Positions 31,997 through 41,588 are shown, counted from the stretch's first letter. The stretch: DNA of 64,000 bases from Modestobacter sp. L9-4 (GCF_019112525.1 NZ_CP077800.1:434001-498000), one strand, 5' to 3'. Translations and numbers: made by a program. The notes: generated by a model from the letters alone, not told the origin.

Positions 31997-33058
31997 GTGA
32001 CGGACGCCCCCATGGCGCGAGCGGGTACGGACGGGCCGGCTGGGCACCAGGACGTCCGCGCCCGGCTGACCCGCCTCGCCCAGCGCGCGCCGCTCCCCGA
32101 CGGCGACGGCACGGCCCAGCGGGTGCTCGCGGTGAACCGCGGCCGCAGGGTCCGTGCGGTCCGCTGGGTGGCCGCCGCCGGAGCGGTGGCCGTGCTCGGG
32201 ACCGCCGCGACGCTCGCCCGGCCCGCCGACGTGGTGCCCGCCGTCCAGGCCGCCGCGACGGCGCCCTCGGGACCCCGGCCGCCGGCGGTCTACGAGCAGC
32301 CGCCGCGCGGGTCGCTCGCCGACGACCCGGGGTTCCTGGCCGCGGTGGCGGCGCTGCCGTGGTCGTCGGCGTCCGGTGGGATCGAGCTCTCCCGGCCCGC
32401 CGACGCCGACTCGCGCCGGGTGGTCTACGCCGCGGACGTGCCGGGCGGTCACCGCTGGGCCGTGGTCATGGCCCGCAGCGGCTCGCAGTGGGTGATCAAC
32501 TGGTTCGCCGGTCCGCGGGGCGCGGCGCCCGCGGAGCTGTCGGAGGCCTACGGCCCGACCGGCTACGCGCGGGGCCTGCCGCTCGCGCTCATGGACGTGT
32601 CCGCGGAGACCGGACCGCTCGTGGTGCTGGCCGACCCGGGGGTCGGTGCGGAGTACTCCGCCACCCTCGACCGCGCCCCCGACCGCAGCCTGGGGCGGGA
32701 GTTCACCGAGCTGCGCGAGGTCGACGGCGCGCTCGTCGGCCTCGTGAAGACCCCGGTCGCGTTCGGCCCGGACACGTCCGCGGAGCTGGTCCAGCTCCGC
32801 AACGGCGTGCGCACCCCGGTGGGCATCATCCTGAACACGGGCACCCCGCCGTGGACGCCCACCGACTTCCCGGAGACCCCGCCCGACCCGACGGCGGTCG
32901 CGGAGTGCCTGACCGCGGCGGGGTTCACGGTGCAAGCCGCACCCCCGAGCGCGGGCGTCTACTTCGAGGACCCGCGGACCGGTGCGCTCTCCAGCGCCGA
33001 GGAGGCCGAGCGGGACCGGGCCAGCGAGGCCTGCTACCTCGGACCCGCCACGGACTGA
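31997..33058 (+). CDS. Single-pass membrane protein, paralog 2 of the sigma-factor operon
   Basis: A 353-residue protein sharing the layout of the upstream gene. N-terminal cytoplasmic part with QDVRARLTRLAQRAP, a basic patch (NRGRRVRAVR), a membrane helix (WVAAAGAVAVLGTAATLA) and an extracytoplasmic domain with YEQPPRGSLADDPGFLAAVAALPW, DSRRVVYAADVPGGHRW, NWFAGPRGAAP and a C-terminal cysteine pair (AECLTAAGF, SEACYLG). It is the closest of the three copies to paralog 1, so a recent tandem duplication is likely. It starts 3 bases after the previous stop, which implies one transcript and coupled translation. Function unknown. Confidence 0.82.
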   Translation: MTDAPMARAGTDGPAGHQDVRARLTRLAQRAPLPDGDGTAQRVLAVNRGRRVRAVRWVAAAGAVAVLGTAATLARPADVVPAVQAAATAPSGPRPPAVYEQPPRGSLADDPGFLAAVAALPWSSASGGIELSRPADADSRRVVYAADVPGGHRWAVVMARSGSQWVINWFAGPRGAAPAELSEAYGPTGYARGLPLALMDVSAETGPLVVLADPGVGAEYSATLDRAPDRSLGREFTELREVDGALVGLVKTPVAFGPDTSAELVQLRNGVRTPVGIILNTGTPPWTPTDFPETPPDPTAVAECLTAAGFTVQAAPPSAGVYFEDPRTGALSSAEEAERDRASEACYLGPATD

Positions 33059-33118
33059 CCCAGCGGCCGGCGGCCGGGACGAGGGAGGATCGCGGGGACG
33101 CCGAGGGAGGGAGCCCGG

Positions 33119-34141
33119 GTGCCCGACGTGCAGCAGGACCTGCGGGACCGGCTGACCCTCCTCGCCCGGCACGCGCCCCGCCCCGCGGACACCGCCGCCC
33201 GCGCGCTCGCGCTGAGCACCCGGCGCCGCCGGCGGCACGCGGGCAGGACCGCGGCCGCAGCGGTCGCCGTCGCCGTCGCCGTCCTGGCCGCGCTCCCCGG
33301 CCCGGCAGCGCAGCCGGCGCCCCCGCCGGCCGCCGACGTGGTGGAGCCGGCCGGCCCCTCGCTGTATGACGTCCCCACCCGCGGGTCGCTGGCCGGGGAC
33401 GCGGAGTTCGTGGCCGGGGTGGCGGCCATCGAGTGGGCGAGCCCGCCGAACGCGGCGCTGGGGGTGCTCTCGCCTCCTGCGGACACCCGCCGGGTGCTGT
33501 TCGCCGGCGACGTCCCCGGTGGGCACCGCTGGGCGCTGGTGATGGGGCGGGTCGGCGACGGGTTCCGCACCGCCTGGTTCGCCGGCCGCGCGGGCGCGCC
33601 GCCGGAGCGGCTGACGCTGTGGCTGGGCACCGGCGACGCCGCACCGGACGTGCCGATCACGCTGCAGGACGCCAGCGGGCCCACCGGGCCGCTGGTCGTC
33701 GTCGGCCTGCCCGGCGACCGGGTCGAGTACTCCCCCGGCCAGGACCGCGACGCCACCGGCCGGCTGGTGCGCTCCTACGCCGAGCTGCCCGTCGTCGACG
33801 GGGTCTCCCTCGGTGAGGTGGCCACGCCGCTGGTCGACCACGCCGGGGTGGCCATCGCCTACCGCGACGGGCAGATCGTCGGCGCCGGTGCGCCGCGGAC
33901 CCTCAACGCGCCGCTGCGCGGGGTGCCGCTGCACCCCGACCGGAACGCCGCCTACTGGCTGCGGCTGCGCGACTGCCTGACCCCGCAGGGCTTCCGGGTG
34001 ACCCTGGCGCCCTCGGGCCTGGACCTCAGCTGGACCGGCGGACCGGTCAGCGCCCCCGGCGGCGGGGCCCTCAGCAGCGCCGAGGCCGCGGAGAACACCG
34101 CGGCCTTCGACCGCTGCGCCGAGGACGTCCGGCAGGGCTGA
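33119..34141 (+). CDS. Single-pass membrane protein, paralog 3 of the sigma-factor operon
   Basis: A 340-residue, more diverged copy. N-terminal QDLRDRLTLLARHAPRPADTAARAL aligns with the corresponding part of paralog 2, then a strongly basic patch (STRRRRRHAGR), a membrane helix rich in Ala/Val and the extracytoplasmic domain: YDVPTRGSLAGDAEFVAGVAAIEW, TRRVLFAGDVPGGHRW, GRLVRSYAELPVVDG. The C-terminal cysteine pair is kept (LRDCLTPQGF, AFDRCAED). GGGAGGGAG lies before GTG 33119. The 60-base gap to paralog 2 is longer than the others but no terminator is visible. The gene converges on the DUF1445 gene one base away. Confidence 0.82.
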   Translation: MPDVQQDLRDRLTLLARHAPRPADTAARALALSTRRRRRHAGRTAAAAVAVAVAVLAALPGPAAQPAPPPAADVVEPAGPSLYDVPTRGSLAGDAEFVAGVAAIEWASPPNAALGVLSPPADTRRVLFAGDVPGGHRWALVMGRVGDGFRTAWFAGRAGAPPERLTLWLGTGDAAPDVPITLQDASGPTGPLVVVGLPGDRVEYSPGQDRDATGRLVRSYAELPVVDGVSLGEVATPLVDHAGVAIAYRDGQIVGAGAPRTLNAPLRGVPLHPDRNAAYWLRLRDCLTPQGFRVTLAPSGLDLSWTGGPVSAPGGGALSSAEAAENTAAFDRCAEDVRQG

Positions 34142-34142
34142 C

Positions 34143-34931
34143 CTAGAGCTGGCGGTAGACGGCGTCCGGGACGTCGGTGACGAACATGTGCCCGGGCGCG
34201 TGGGTGATCGCGAACGGCGGGCGCGAGGCCATCAGCGCCGCCTGCGGGGTGACCCCGCACGCCCAGAAGACCGGGACGTCGCCGTCGGCGAGCTCCACCG
34301 GGTCGCCGAAGTCCGGTTGCGCGAGGTCGGCGATGCCCAGGCCCGCCGGGTCGCCGACGTGCACGGGCGCACCGTGCACCTGGGGCATCCGGCCGGTGAC
34401 CTGCACCGCGGTGGCGACCGTGGAGCCGGGCACCGGGCGCATGGAGACCACCAGCGGGCCCGACAGCCGCCCGGCGGGCCGGCACTGCCGGTCGGTGCGG
34501 TACATCGACACGTTGCGGCCCTGCTCGATGTTGCGCACCGGGACGCCGGCGTCCAGCAGGGCGGTCTCGAAGCTGAAGCTGCAGCCGATGAGGAAGGCGA
34601 CCAGGTCCGGCGTCCACAGGTCGGTGACGTCGGTCGGCTCGGCGACCAGCTCGCCGTCGCGCCAGACGCGGTAGCGGGGCAGGTCGGAGCGCAGGTCGGC
34701 GTCCGGGGCCAGGGCCGTGCGGTACGACCCGGCGTCGGTGACGTCCAGCAGCGGCACCGGCTGCGGGTTGCGCTGGCCGAACAGCAGCATGTCGTACGCC
34801 CACTCCCGCGGGAGGACGACGAGGTTGGCCTGCGTGTGCCCGGGCGCCCAGCCCGAGGAGGGGACGGCGAGCCCGTCGCGGAAGTGCGCGCGGGCGGCGG
34901 CCGGGTCGGCCGCGGGCAGGGTGGCGGTCAC
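34143..34931 (-). CDS. Putative hydro-lyase, DUF1445 / D-glutamate cyclase family (YcsI-like)
   Basis: A 262-residue protein of the DUF1445 family (B. subtilis YcsI; eukaryotic D-glutamate cyclase is a distant relative that converts D-glutamate to 5-oxo-D-proline). Recognisable blocks: [98 protein letters not shown] link to 5-oxoproline chemistry fits the neighbouring pxpABC genes. GTG 34931 overlaps the GntR stop by 4 bases and has GGAGG upstream, so it is coupled to the regulator gene. Confidence 0.92.
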   Translation of the reverse strand: MTATLPAADPAAARAHFRDGLAVPSSGWAPGHTQANLVVLPREWAYDMLLFGQRNPQPVPLLDVTDAGSYRTALAPDADLRSDLPRYRVWRDGELVAEPTDVTDLWTPDLVAFLIGCSFSFETALLDAGVPVRNIEQGRNVSMYRTDRQCRPAGRLSGPLVVSMRPVPGSTVATAVQVTGRMPQVHGAPVHVGDPAGLGIADLAQPDFGDPVELADGDVPVFWACGVTPQAALMASRPPFAITHAPGHMFVTDVPDAVYRQL

Positions 34932-35641
34932 GGGTTCCTCCGGGGTGAGTCGCGGTGGACGGAGAGCAGCTGCGCCTCGGAGTCGTGCAGGTAGGCGTCG
35001 AGCTCCTTCGCCGCCTGCTCGGTGTCACCGGCGGCCAGCAGGTCCAGCAGCGCCCGGTTGCGCTGCACGTAGGGCTCGTGGAGCGAGCGCGGGCTGTCGA
35101 TGGTGTGGAAGAGCAGCCGCAGCTCGGCGAACAGCCGCGCCGCCGTCTCGTCCAGCCGCCGGCTGCGCCCCAGCGCCACCAGGGCCAGGTGGAAGCGCAT
35201 GTTCGCCGTCCCGACGGCGGGCCAGTCACCACGGCGGGTGGCGTCCTCACCGGCGGCGACCGCGTCGTGCAGCGGCCGCAACGCGACAGCGTCGGTGCCC
35301 TCCAGCCGCCGGACGACGCCGCCCTCGATGGCGCGGCGGGCCCGGTACAGGTCGACCAGGTCGTCCTCGTCGAGCTCGGGGACGAACACGCCGCGGTGCA
35401 GCCGGTGCACCAGCAGGCCCTCGTGGGTGAGCAGCCGGAACGCCTCGCGGAGGGTGCCGCGGGAGACGTGCAGGACCTCGACCAGCTGCTCCTCGCTCAG
35501 CCGGGTGCCCGGGGGCAGGTCGCCCTCGATCACCCGGGCGCGCAGCAGCTCCGCGACCCGCTCGGCGGTGCTGGACCGGTCGAAGCTGCGCACCTCGGAG
35601 GCGACGGTGCGCAGCCAGCCCTCGTCGTGCGCGTCGGTCAT
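34928..35641 (-). CDS. GntR-family regulator, FCD (FadR-type) domain
   Basis: A 237-residue transcription factor. The winged helix-turn-helix (about 22-90) has [44 protein letters not shown]; the C-terminal FCD domain contains [12 protein letters not shown] and the metal/ligand residues in [12 protein letters not shown] and a C-terminal His. It is divergent from the transporter-pxpABC operon and co-transcribed with the hydro-lyase gene. A perfect FadR-type operator in the shared intergenic region suggests it controls both units, probably with 5-oxoproline or a related acid as ligand (inference). Confidence 0.93.
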   Translation of the reverse strand: MTDAHDEGWLRTVASEVRSFDRSSTAERVAELLRARVIEGDLPPGTRLSEEQLVEVLHVSRGTLREAFRLLTHEGLLVHRLHRGVFVPELDEDDLVDLYRARRAIEGGVVRRLEGTDAVALRPLHDAVAAGEDATRRGDWPAVGTANMRFHLALVALGRSRRLDETAARLFAELRLLFHTIDSPRSLHEPYVQRNRALLDLLAAGDTEQAAKELDAYLHDSEAQLLSVHRDSPRRNP

Positions 35642-35705
35642 GCGGCCATCCTGCCCGGTCGGCGTGTGTCGCGGCAGTTAAATGTGCAGCGATCCTCTTG
35701 TCGGA

Positions 35706-35716
35706 TTGTTCAACAA
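35706..35716. promoter_or_regulatory. FadR/GntR-type operator between gntR and the transporter-pxpABC operon
   Basis: TTGTTCAACAA fits the FadR-subfamily consensus TNGTNNNACNA exactly and is a palindrome around one base. It lies between a possible -35 (TTGTCG, 35698) and -10 (TAGGTT, 35722) for the plus-strand operon, so a bound repressor would block transcription. Most likely recognised by the GntR protein encoded next door. Confidence 0.65.
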
Positions 35717-35798
35717 CTCTCTAGGTTCACCCGCCAAGGGGACGACGCCCCGACGGGTGCCGCAGTGCGGTCCCGACCGACCCGACCGGGGAGCTCCC

Positions 35799-37034
35799 AT
35801 GGCGCACGAGTCGCACGGCACCACGACACCGGCACCGGGCGGGCGGCTGGCCACCAGCACCCGCTCCACCCTGCTGGGCGCGATGTTCCTGATGGCCACC
35901 TCGGCGATCGGGCCGGGCTTCATCACCCAGACCACCACCTTCACGGTGCGGCTGGGCGCGGCCTTCGCCTTCGCGATCGTCATCTCGATCCTGGTCGACA
36001 TCGCGTTGCAGCTGAACGTCTGGCGGGTGATCGGCGTCAGCGGCCGCCGCGCCCAGGAGCTGGGCAACCTGGTCGCCCCGGGCCTCGGCTGGGTGATGGC
36101 CGCCTTCCTGCTCGTCGGCGGGCTGGTGTTCAACATCGGCAACGTGGCCGGCTCCGGGCTGGGCCTGGACGCGATGCTCGGGCTGGACCCGAAGCTCGGC
36201 GGAGCCCTGTCGGCACTGATCGCGATCGGCATCTTCCTCAGCAAGAAGGCCGGCGTCGCCGTCGACCGGATCGTCGTCGTGCTGGGGATCGCGATGATCG
36301 CGCTGACCGCCTACATCGCGATCACCTCCGGCCCGCCCGTCGGTCAGGCGCTCAAGAACGTCGTCCTGCCCGAGCAGGTGGACTTCCTGGCGATCACCAC
36401 CCTGGTCGGCGGCACGATCGGCGGCTACATCGTCTACGCCGGCGCACACCGGCTCCTCGATTCCGGCGTCAGCGGTGCCGACCACGTCCGCGACATCACC
36501 CGCGGCTCCATCACCGGCATCCTGATCACCGCGGTCATGCGCGTGGTGCTGTTCCTGGCCATCCTCGGCGTCGTCGCCGGTGGTGCGGCCCTCGACCCGG
36601 CCAGCCCGGCCGCCTCGGCGTTCCAGCAAGCCGCCGGCGAGGTGGGCCTGCGGGTGTTCGGCATCGTGCTGTGGGCCGCGGCGATCACCAGCGTCATCGG
36701 TGCCAGCTACACGTCGGTGTCCTTCGTGACCTCCCGGACGACGTCGGACCGCACGCGCACCCTGCTCGTCGTCGCATTCATCGCGGTCACCACGGCCGTC
36801 TACCTGCTGATCGGCACCGCACCGACGACGCTGCTGGTGTTCGCCGGGGCGTTCAACGGGCTGCTGCTGCCCATCGGCATCGCCGTCCTGCTGTGGGTGG
36901 CCACCCGCCGCACCGACCTGCTCAACGGCTACCGCTACCCGCGCTGGCTGCTGGTGATCGGCTGGGTCGCCTGGCTGCTGACGCTGTTCCTGGCCGTCCG
37001 GTCGGTGCAGCCGGTCATCGACCTGTTCCGCTGA
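35799..37034 (+). CDS. NRAMP-family transporter (YcsG-like)
   Basis: A 411-residue membrane protein with about eleven transmembrane helices, of the NRAMP superfamily branch found beside 5-oxoprolinase genes (B. subtilis YcsG). The first helix reads [23 protein letters not shown]; canonical metal transporters have a DPGN motif here, which this protein lacks (GPGF instead), suggesting a non-metal or unusual substrate. By context it may import 5-oxoproline or a related compound, or a counter-ion (inference). ATG 35799 has GGGGAG 6 bases upstream; a longer frame from 35682 would start inside the promoter. First gene of the transporter-pxpABC operon. Confidence 0.88.
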   Translation: MAHESHGTTTPAPGGRLATSTRSTLLGAMFLMATSAIGPGFITQTTTFTVRLGAAFAFAIVISILVDIALQLNVWRVIGVSGRRAQELGNLVAPGLGWVMAAFLLVGGLVFNIGNVAGSGLGLDAMLGLDPKLGGALSALIAIGIFLSKKAGVAVDRIVVVLGIAMIALTAYIAITSGPPVGQALKNVVLPEQVDFLAITTLVGGTIGGYIVYAGAHRLLDSGVSGADHVRDITRGSITGILITAVMRVVLFLAILGVVAGGAALDPASPAASAFQQAAGEVGLRVFGIVLWAAAITSVIGASYTSVSFVTSRTTSDRTRTLLVVAFIAVTTAVYLLIGTAPTTLLVFAGAFNGLLLPIGIAVLLWVATRRTDLLNGYRYPRWLLVIGWVAWLLTLFLAVRSVQPVIDLFR

Positions 37035-37060
37035 CCGGCCGACCGGGCAAGGAGAGCGGC

Positions 37061-37810
37061 ATGGACCTCAACAGCGACCTCGGCGAGGGCTTCGGCCAGT
37101 GGACCCTCGGCGACGACGACGCCCTGCTCGGCGTGGTCACCAGCGCCAACGTCGCCTGCGGCTTCCACGCCAGCGACGCCGCGATCATGCGGCGGGTGTG
37201 CGCGAAGGCGGTCGAGTCCGGGGTCGCGATCGGCGCGCAGGTGGGCTACCGCGACCTCCCCGGCTTCGGCCGCCGGTTCATCGACATGGAGCCCGAGGCG
37301 CTCACCGCCGACGTGGTCTACCAGGTCGGCGCGCTGCAGGCCTTCGCCCGGATCGCCGGCGACCGGGTCCGCTACGTGAAGCCGCACGGGGCGCTCTACA
37401 ACGCGATCGTGCACCACGAGGAGCAGGCCGCCGCGGTGGTCGCCGCGGTCGTCGCGCTCGACCCGACCCTGCCGGTGCTGGGGCTGCCGGGCTCGGCATG
37501 GCTCCGGCTGGCGGCCGAGGCCGGGCTGACCGTCGTGCACGAGGCGTTCGCCGACCGCGCCTACACCCCGGAGGGCACGCTGGTGTCCCGCCGGCTGCCC
37601 GGGGCGGTGCTGCACGACCCGGCCGAGATCGCCGCCCGGTGCGTGGCGATGGCCGCCGGCGAGCCGGTCCGGGACGTCGAGGGCGGCGAGCTGACCCTCA
37701 CGCCGGGCTCCATCTGCGTGCACGGCGACACCCCGGGCGCGGTCGAGATCGCCCGGCAGGTGCGCGCCGCGCTGACCACCGCCGGGGTCGCCCTGACCCC
37801 GTTCGCCTGA
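37061..37810 (+). CDS. pxpA: 5-oxoprolinase subunit PxpA (LamB/YcsF family)
   Basis: A 249-residue LamB/YcsF protein, subunit A of the ATP-dependent bacterial 5-oxoprolinase that opens 5-oxo-L-proline to L-glutamate. The start [12 protein letters not shown] is diagnostic; further blocks are [41 protein letters not shown] and [24 protein letters not shown] lies just upstream of the ATG. Its TGA overlaps the pxpB ATG, and pxpC follows 10 bases later, giving the full subunit set in order. Confidence 0.96.
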   Translation: MDLNSDLGEGFGQWTLGDDDALLGVVTSANVACGFHASDAAIMRRVCAKAVESGVAIGAQVGYRDLPGFGRRFIDMEPEALTADVVYQVGALQAFARIAGDRVRYVKPHGALYNAIVHHEEQAAAVVAAVVALDPTLPVLGLPGSAWLRLAAEAGLTVVHEAFADRAYTPEGTLVSRRLPGAVLHDPAEIAARCVAMAAGEPVRDVEGGELTLTPGSICVHGDTPGAVEIARQVRAALTTAGVALTPFA

Positions 37811-38421
37811 TGCGGCTGCTCCCCAGCGGCAGCGCCGCGCTGCTGGTCGAGCTCGACGGGCTCGACGACGTCCTGGCGCTGTACGCCGCGCTGGCCGACG
37901 CCCCGCCCGCCGGCGTCGTCGACGTGGTGCCCGCGGCCCGCACGGTGCTGCTGGTGACCGACCCGGCGCGCACGACCCTGGCCGCGGTCGCCGACGCCGT
38001 GCGGACGACGGTCCCCCGCCCCGGGGACCGGCAGCACGGGGAGACCGTCGAGCTGCCGGTGCACTACGACGGCGCCGACCTCGCCGACGCCGCCGACCTG
38101 CTCGGGCTCACCCCCGGCGAGCTGGTCGAGCGGCACACCGGGGCGGCGTGGACCGTCGCCTTCTGCGGCTTCGCGCCCGGGTTCGGCTACCTGGTCCAGC
38201 CCGGGGGCGCCTGGGACGTGCCGCGCCGGTCGACCCCGCGCACGAAGGTGCCGCCGGGCTCGGTCGCGCTGGCCGGGGAGTTCAGCGGCGTCTACCCGCG
38301 CGAGTCCCCCGGCGGCTGGCAGCTCATCGGCCGCACCGACGTCGCCGTCTTCGACCTGGACCGCGACCCGGCGGCGCTGTTGCGACCGGGCACCCGGGTG
38401 CGCTTCGTGGCGGCGTCGTGA
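37810..38421 (+). CDS. pxpB: 5-oxoprolinase subunit PxpB (KipI family)
   Basis: A 203-residue KipI-like protein forming the BC part of 5-oxoprolinase with PxpC. Typical sequence: ETVELPVHYDGADLADAADL, FCGFAPGFGYL, PRRSTPRTKVPPGSVALAGEFSGVYP and SPGGWQLIGRTDVAVFD. The first 80 residues form the KipI N-terminal domain. The start codon shares bases with the pxpA stop, so translation is coupled. The B. subtilis homolog was first studied as a sporulation kinase inhibitor, but the operon context here supports the metabolic role. Confidence 0.95.
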   Translation: MRLLPSGSAALLVELDGLDDVLALYAALADAPPAGVVDVVPAARTVLLVTDPARTTLAAVADAVRTTVPRPGDRQHGETVELPVHYDGADLADAADLLGLTPGELVERHTGAAWTVAFCGFAPGFGYLVQPGGAWDVPRRSTPRTKVPPGSVALAGEFSGVYPRESPGGWQLIGRTDVAVFDLDRDPAALLRPGTRVRFVAAS

Positions 38422-38431
38422 GGGGGACGTC

Positions 38432-39268
38432 GTGAGCCTCACCGTGCTGGCCCCGGGCCCGCTGACCACGGTGCAGGACGAGGGCCGGCCCGGCCAGGCC
38501 GCGCTGGGCATCGGCCGCTCCGGCGTCGCCGACCGCGCCTCGGCCCGGCTGGCCAACCGGCTGGTGGGCAACCCCCTCGACGCCGCCGTGCTGGAGGTGA
38601 CCCTCGGCGGGCTCGCCGTCCGCGCGGACACCGACCTGCTCGTGGTCACCACCGGCGCCCGCTGCCCCGGCTCCCCGCACGACGCCCCGACCCTGCTGCG
38701 CGCCGGTGCCGAACTGCGGCTGGGCGCCCCGGCCGCCGGGCTGCGCACCTACCTCGCGGTGCGGGGCGGGATCGCCGTCCCGCCGGTGCTGGGGTCGCGC
38801 GCCACCGACGTCCTGGCCGGCCTGGGACCGGCGGTCGTCGCCGCCGGGGACGTGCTGCCGGTCGGTGCGCCGGCCGCACCGCTGCCCGGGGTCGACCTGG
38901 CCGCGGTGCCCGACCCCTCGGCCGGCGACCTGACCGTCGCGGTCCTCCCCGGCCCGCGCGCGGACTGGTTCGGCCCCGCCGGCTGGAGCGCGCTGACCGG
39001 GCAGCGGTGGAGCGTCACCAGCGAGAGCAACCGGGTCGGGCTGCGACTGGACGGCGTCCCGCTGGAGCGGCTGCGCGCCGGGGAGCTGCCCAGCGAGGGG
39101 ATGGTCCGCGGCGCGCTGCAGGTGCCCCCGTCGGGCACGCCGGTGCTCTTCCTCGCCGACCACCCGGTCACCGGCGGCTACCCGGTCATCGGCTACGTCA
39201 CCGACGCCGACGTCGACCGGTGCGCCCAGCTGCGCCCCGGCCAGGGCCTGCGGCTGCGCGCCGGCTGA
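38432..39268 (+). CDS. pxpC: 5-oxoprolinase subunit PxpC (KipA family, biotin-dependent carboxyltransferase-like)
   Basis: A 278-residue KipA/PxpC protein. Family blocks: PGPLTTVQDEGRPGQAALGIGRSG near the start, LEVTLGGLAV, TYLAVRGGIAVPPVLGSRATD, VTSESNRVGLRLDG, LPSEGMVRGALQVPPSGTPVLFLADHPVTGGYPVIG. These carboxyltransferase-like folds act with PxpA and PxpB. GTG 38432 has AGGGGG just upstream. Last gene of the operon; the LuxR-type gene starts 83 bases later. Confidence 0.95.
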   Translation: MSLTVLAPGPLTTVQDEGRPGQAALGIGRSGVADRASARLANRLVGNPLDAAVLEVTLGGLAVRADTDLLVVTTGARCPGSPHDAPTLLRAGAELRLGAPAAGLRTYLAVRGGIAVPPVLGSRATDVLAGLGPAVVAAGDVLPVGAPAAPLPGVDLAAVPDPSAGDLTVAVLPGPRADWFGPAGWSALTGQRWSVTSESNRVGLRLDGVPLERLRAGELPSEGMVRGALQVPPSGTPVLFLADHPVTGGYPVIGYVTDADVDRCAQLRPGQGLRLRAG

Positions 39269-39350
39269 CCGTCGCCGCCCGGTCGGGTGCGGGGTCGGCG
39301 AAGACGCCCCGGGGCTGGACGCCGGGGGCCCGGCCCGGTAGACCACTGCC

Positions 39351-41588
39351 GTGACCAGCACGGACGGCGCCGCGGGACCGGTGCTGGCGGTCAAGCTCAC
39401 CGTCCCCCCGCCGCCGGCCTCGCTGGTGCCCCGCCCGCGGCTGACCCGCCGGCTCGACGCCGCACGCGACGTCCCGGTGACGACGGTGACCGCCGGGGCC
39501 GGTGAGGGGAAGACGACCCTGCTCGCCGCCTGGGCGTCCGCGCAGCCGGCCGGCTCGCTGGCCTGGGTGACCCTCGACGCCGCCGACGACGACCCCGGCC
39601 GGTTCTGGGCGCACGTCGTGGCCGCCCTGGCCGCGGTGGCGCCGGCGGCCACCGCCCGGGCCGCCGCAGCGCTGGCGGTGCCGTCGGTCGACCCGCTCGC
39701 CGTCGCCGTCCCCGAGCTGCTCAACGGGCTCGCCGCCCACCGCGGCCGGCTGGTGCTCGTGCTGGACGACGTGCACGAGGTGCCCGCCGGGCCGGTGACC
39801 GAGGGGCTGGACTTCCTCGTCGACCACCTCCCGGCGCCGCTGCACCTGGTCCTGGGCAGCCGCTCGGCACCGCCGGTGGGCGTCCCGCGGCTGCGCGCCC
39901 GGGGCCGGCTGGCCGAGGTGGGCACCGCGGACCTGCGGCTGACCGGCGGTGAGGCCCGCGAGCTGCTGTCCCGGCTGGTGCGCGGGGTGCCCGACCCCGC
40001 CGCGGTGACCGGCCTGCTGCGCCGCACCGAGGGCTGGGCGGCCGGCCTGGTGCTGGGCGGGCTGGCGCTGCGCGACCGGGCCGAGGGCCGCACTCCGCCG
40101 GAGCCGCCCGGTGAGGGGACGGCGGTGGAGTACCTGACCGCCGAGGTGCTCGAGCGGTTGCCGGCGCAGAGCCGGGACCTGCTGCTGTGCGCCGCGGCGC
40201 TGGACCGGGTGTCGGGGTCGCTGTGCGACGCGGCGCTGGACACCGCGGGCTCCACCGCCCGGCTGGCCGCGCTGGACCGCGACGGCGTCCTGGTCTCGGC
40301 CACCGGCGGCGGCTGGTACCGGGCACACCCGCTCGTCCGGGCGGCCGTGCTGCGGGCGGCGGACTCCCCCGCCCGGGTCGCGGACCTGCAGCGCCGGGCC
40401 GCCGACTGGTCGCTGCAGCACGGGCTGCCCGAGGAGGCGGTGCGTGCCCGGCTCGCCGCCGGGGACGCCCCGGGGGCCGCCGCCGTGCTCGTGGCGCACG
40501 CCGCCTGGTTCATCGCCGCCGGGCGGGTCGGGGTCTTCGCCCAGCTCGGTGACCGGCTCGGACCACGGACCACCCTCGACGTCCCGCTGCTGGTCTCCCT
40601 GGCCTGGGCCGCCGGGGTCACCGGCCGGCTGGAGCGGGTCCCGGGGCTGCTGGACCGGGCCGAGCGCGCCCTGCCCGACGCCGACCCCGGGTACCCCGGC
40701 TTCGCCTCGAGCGCCGGGGCGATCGCCGCCCTGCGGTCGGTGTACGGCAGCACCGGCGACCCGGCCGCCGCGCGGGAGAGCGCCGTCCGGGCGGTGGACG
40801 TCGAGACCGACCCGGCGCTGCCGGGCTGGGTGGTCGCGCGGGTGGCGCTGGGCGGCGCCCTGCTCGCCGCCGGCACGCCCGCCGACGCGCGCGCGGTGCT
40901 GGAGGCCGCCTGGAGCGCACCGGCGGTCGAGGTGCTGCCGGCCTCCTCACGGCTGGAGGTCGCCGGGCTGCTGGCCTGGTGCCGGGCTGCCTGCGGTGAC
41001 GCCGACGCCGCGGCGGCGCTGCTGCGCACGACCGCGGCCGAGGCCGCCGCCGTGGAGGAGCAGCTCGCCGACGCCGCGGCACCGGCCGTCGCGCTGCTGC
41101 ACGCCACCGGCGCGCTGCTCGACGAGCGGGCCGGCGACCTCACCGGCGCCCGGCGGCGGTCGGCCCGGGCGGCCCGGCTGGTGGCGGTGCAGGCCCACCC
41201 GGCCGTCGCCGCGCTGGTCCTCGTGGCCGCGGCCCGCGTCGCCGTGGCCACCCGTGAGGGCGCAGCCGCGCTGGCCCTGCTGGACCAGGCCCGCGAGGCG
41301 GTCGCGGACACCGCGCTGGACCTGTCCGGACCGATCGGCGAGCTCACCCGGCAGGCGGGCGGCCTGGCCGCCGAGCACAGCCGGGCGGTGCTGGCCGAGC
41401 CGCTCACCGACCGGGAGGTGTCCGTGCTGCGCGCCCTGGCCGGGCCGCTGACCCGGCGGGAGGTCGCCGGCGAGCTGCACCTGTCGGTCAACACGGTCAA
41501 GGGCCACGTGGCGAGCCTCTACCGCAAGCTGGGCGTCGACTGCCGGGCGGACGCGGTGCGGCGGGGACGGGAGCTGGGGCTCGGCTGA
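39351..41588 (+). CDS. MalT-like LuxR-family ATP-dependent transcriptional regulator
   Basis: A 745-residue STAND-type regulator. Order: NTPase domain with Walker A TAGAGEGKTTLLAAWA (about 46-61) and Walker B LVLVLDDVHEVP (about 132-143), a winged-helix region, a large alanine-rich TPR-like helical superhelix (about 330-670) and a C-terminal LuxR helix-turn-helix (LTDREVSVLRALAG, LTRREVAGELHLSVNTVKGH). Relatives such as MalT bind ATP and an inducer to activate transcription. The inducer is unknown. Likely targets are nearby: it follows pxpC by 83 bases and precedes the hydrolase gene by the same distance. GTG 39351 gives the complete P-loop domain. Confidence 0.92.
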   Translation: MTSTDGAAGPVLAVKLTVPPPPASLVPRPRLTRRLDAARDVPVTTVTAGAGEGKTTLLAAWASAQPAGSLAWVTLDAADDDPGRFWAHVVAALAAVAPAATARAAAALAVPSVDPLAVAVPELLNGLAAHRGRLVLVLDDVHEVPAGPVTEGLDFLVDHLPAPLHLVLGSRSAPPVGVPRLRARGRLAEVGTADLRLTGGEARELLSRLVRGVPDPAAVTGLLRRTEGWAAGLVLGGLALRDRAEGRTPPEPPGEGTAVEYLTAEVLERLPAQSRDLLLCAAALDRVSGSLCDAALDTAGSTARLAALDRDGVLVSATGGGWYRAHPLVRAAVLRAADSPARVADLQRRAADWSLQHGLPEEAVRARLAAGDAPGAAAVLVAHAAWFIAAGRVGVFAQLGDRLGPRTTLDVPLLVSLAWAAGVTGRLERVPGLLDRAERALPDADPGYPGFASSAGAIAALRSVYGSTGDPAAARESAVRAVDVETDPALPGWVVARVALGGALLAAGTPADARAVLEAAWSAPAVEVLPASSRLEVAGLLAWCRAACGDADAAAALLRTTAAEAAAVEEQLADAAAPAVALLHATGALLDERAGDLTGARRRSARAARLVAVQAHPAVAALVLVAAARVAVATREGAAALALLDQAREAVADTALDLSGPIGELTRQAGGLAAEHSRAVLAEPLTDREVSVLRALAGPLTRREVAGELHLSVNTVKGHVASLYRKLGVDCRADAVRRGRELGLG

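Noticed and set aside
35682..35798. N-terminal extension of the NRAMP-like transporter from ATG 35682
   Set aside because: It would place the start upstream of the FadR-type operator and candidate promoter; ATG 35799 has a good ribosome-binding site.
38324..41500. 1058-codon minus-strand frame opposite pxpC and the LuxR-type gene
   Set aside because: Ser/Ala/Arg low-complexity translation without motifs; the plus strand carries well-defined families.
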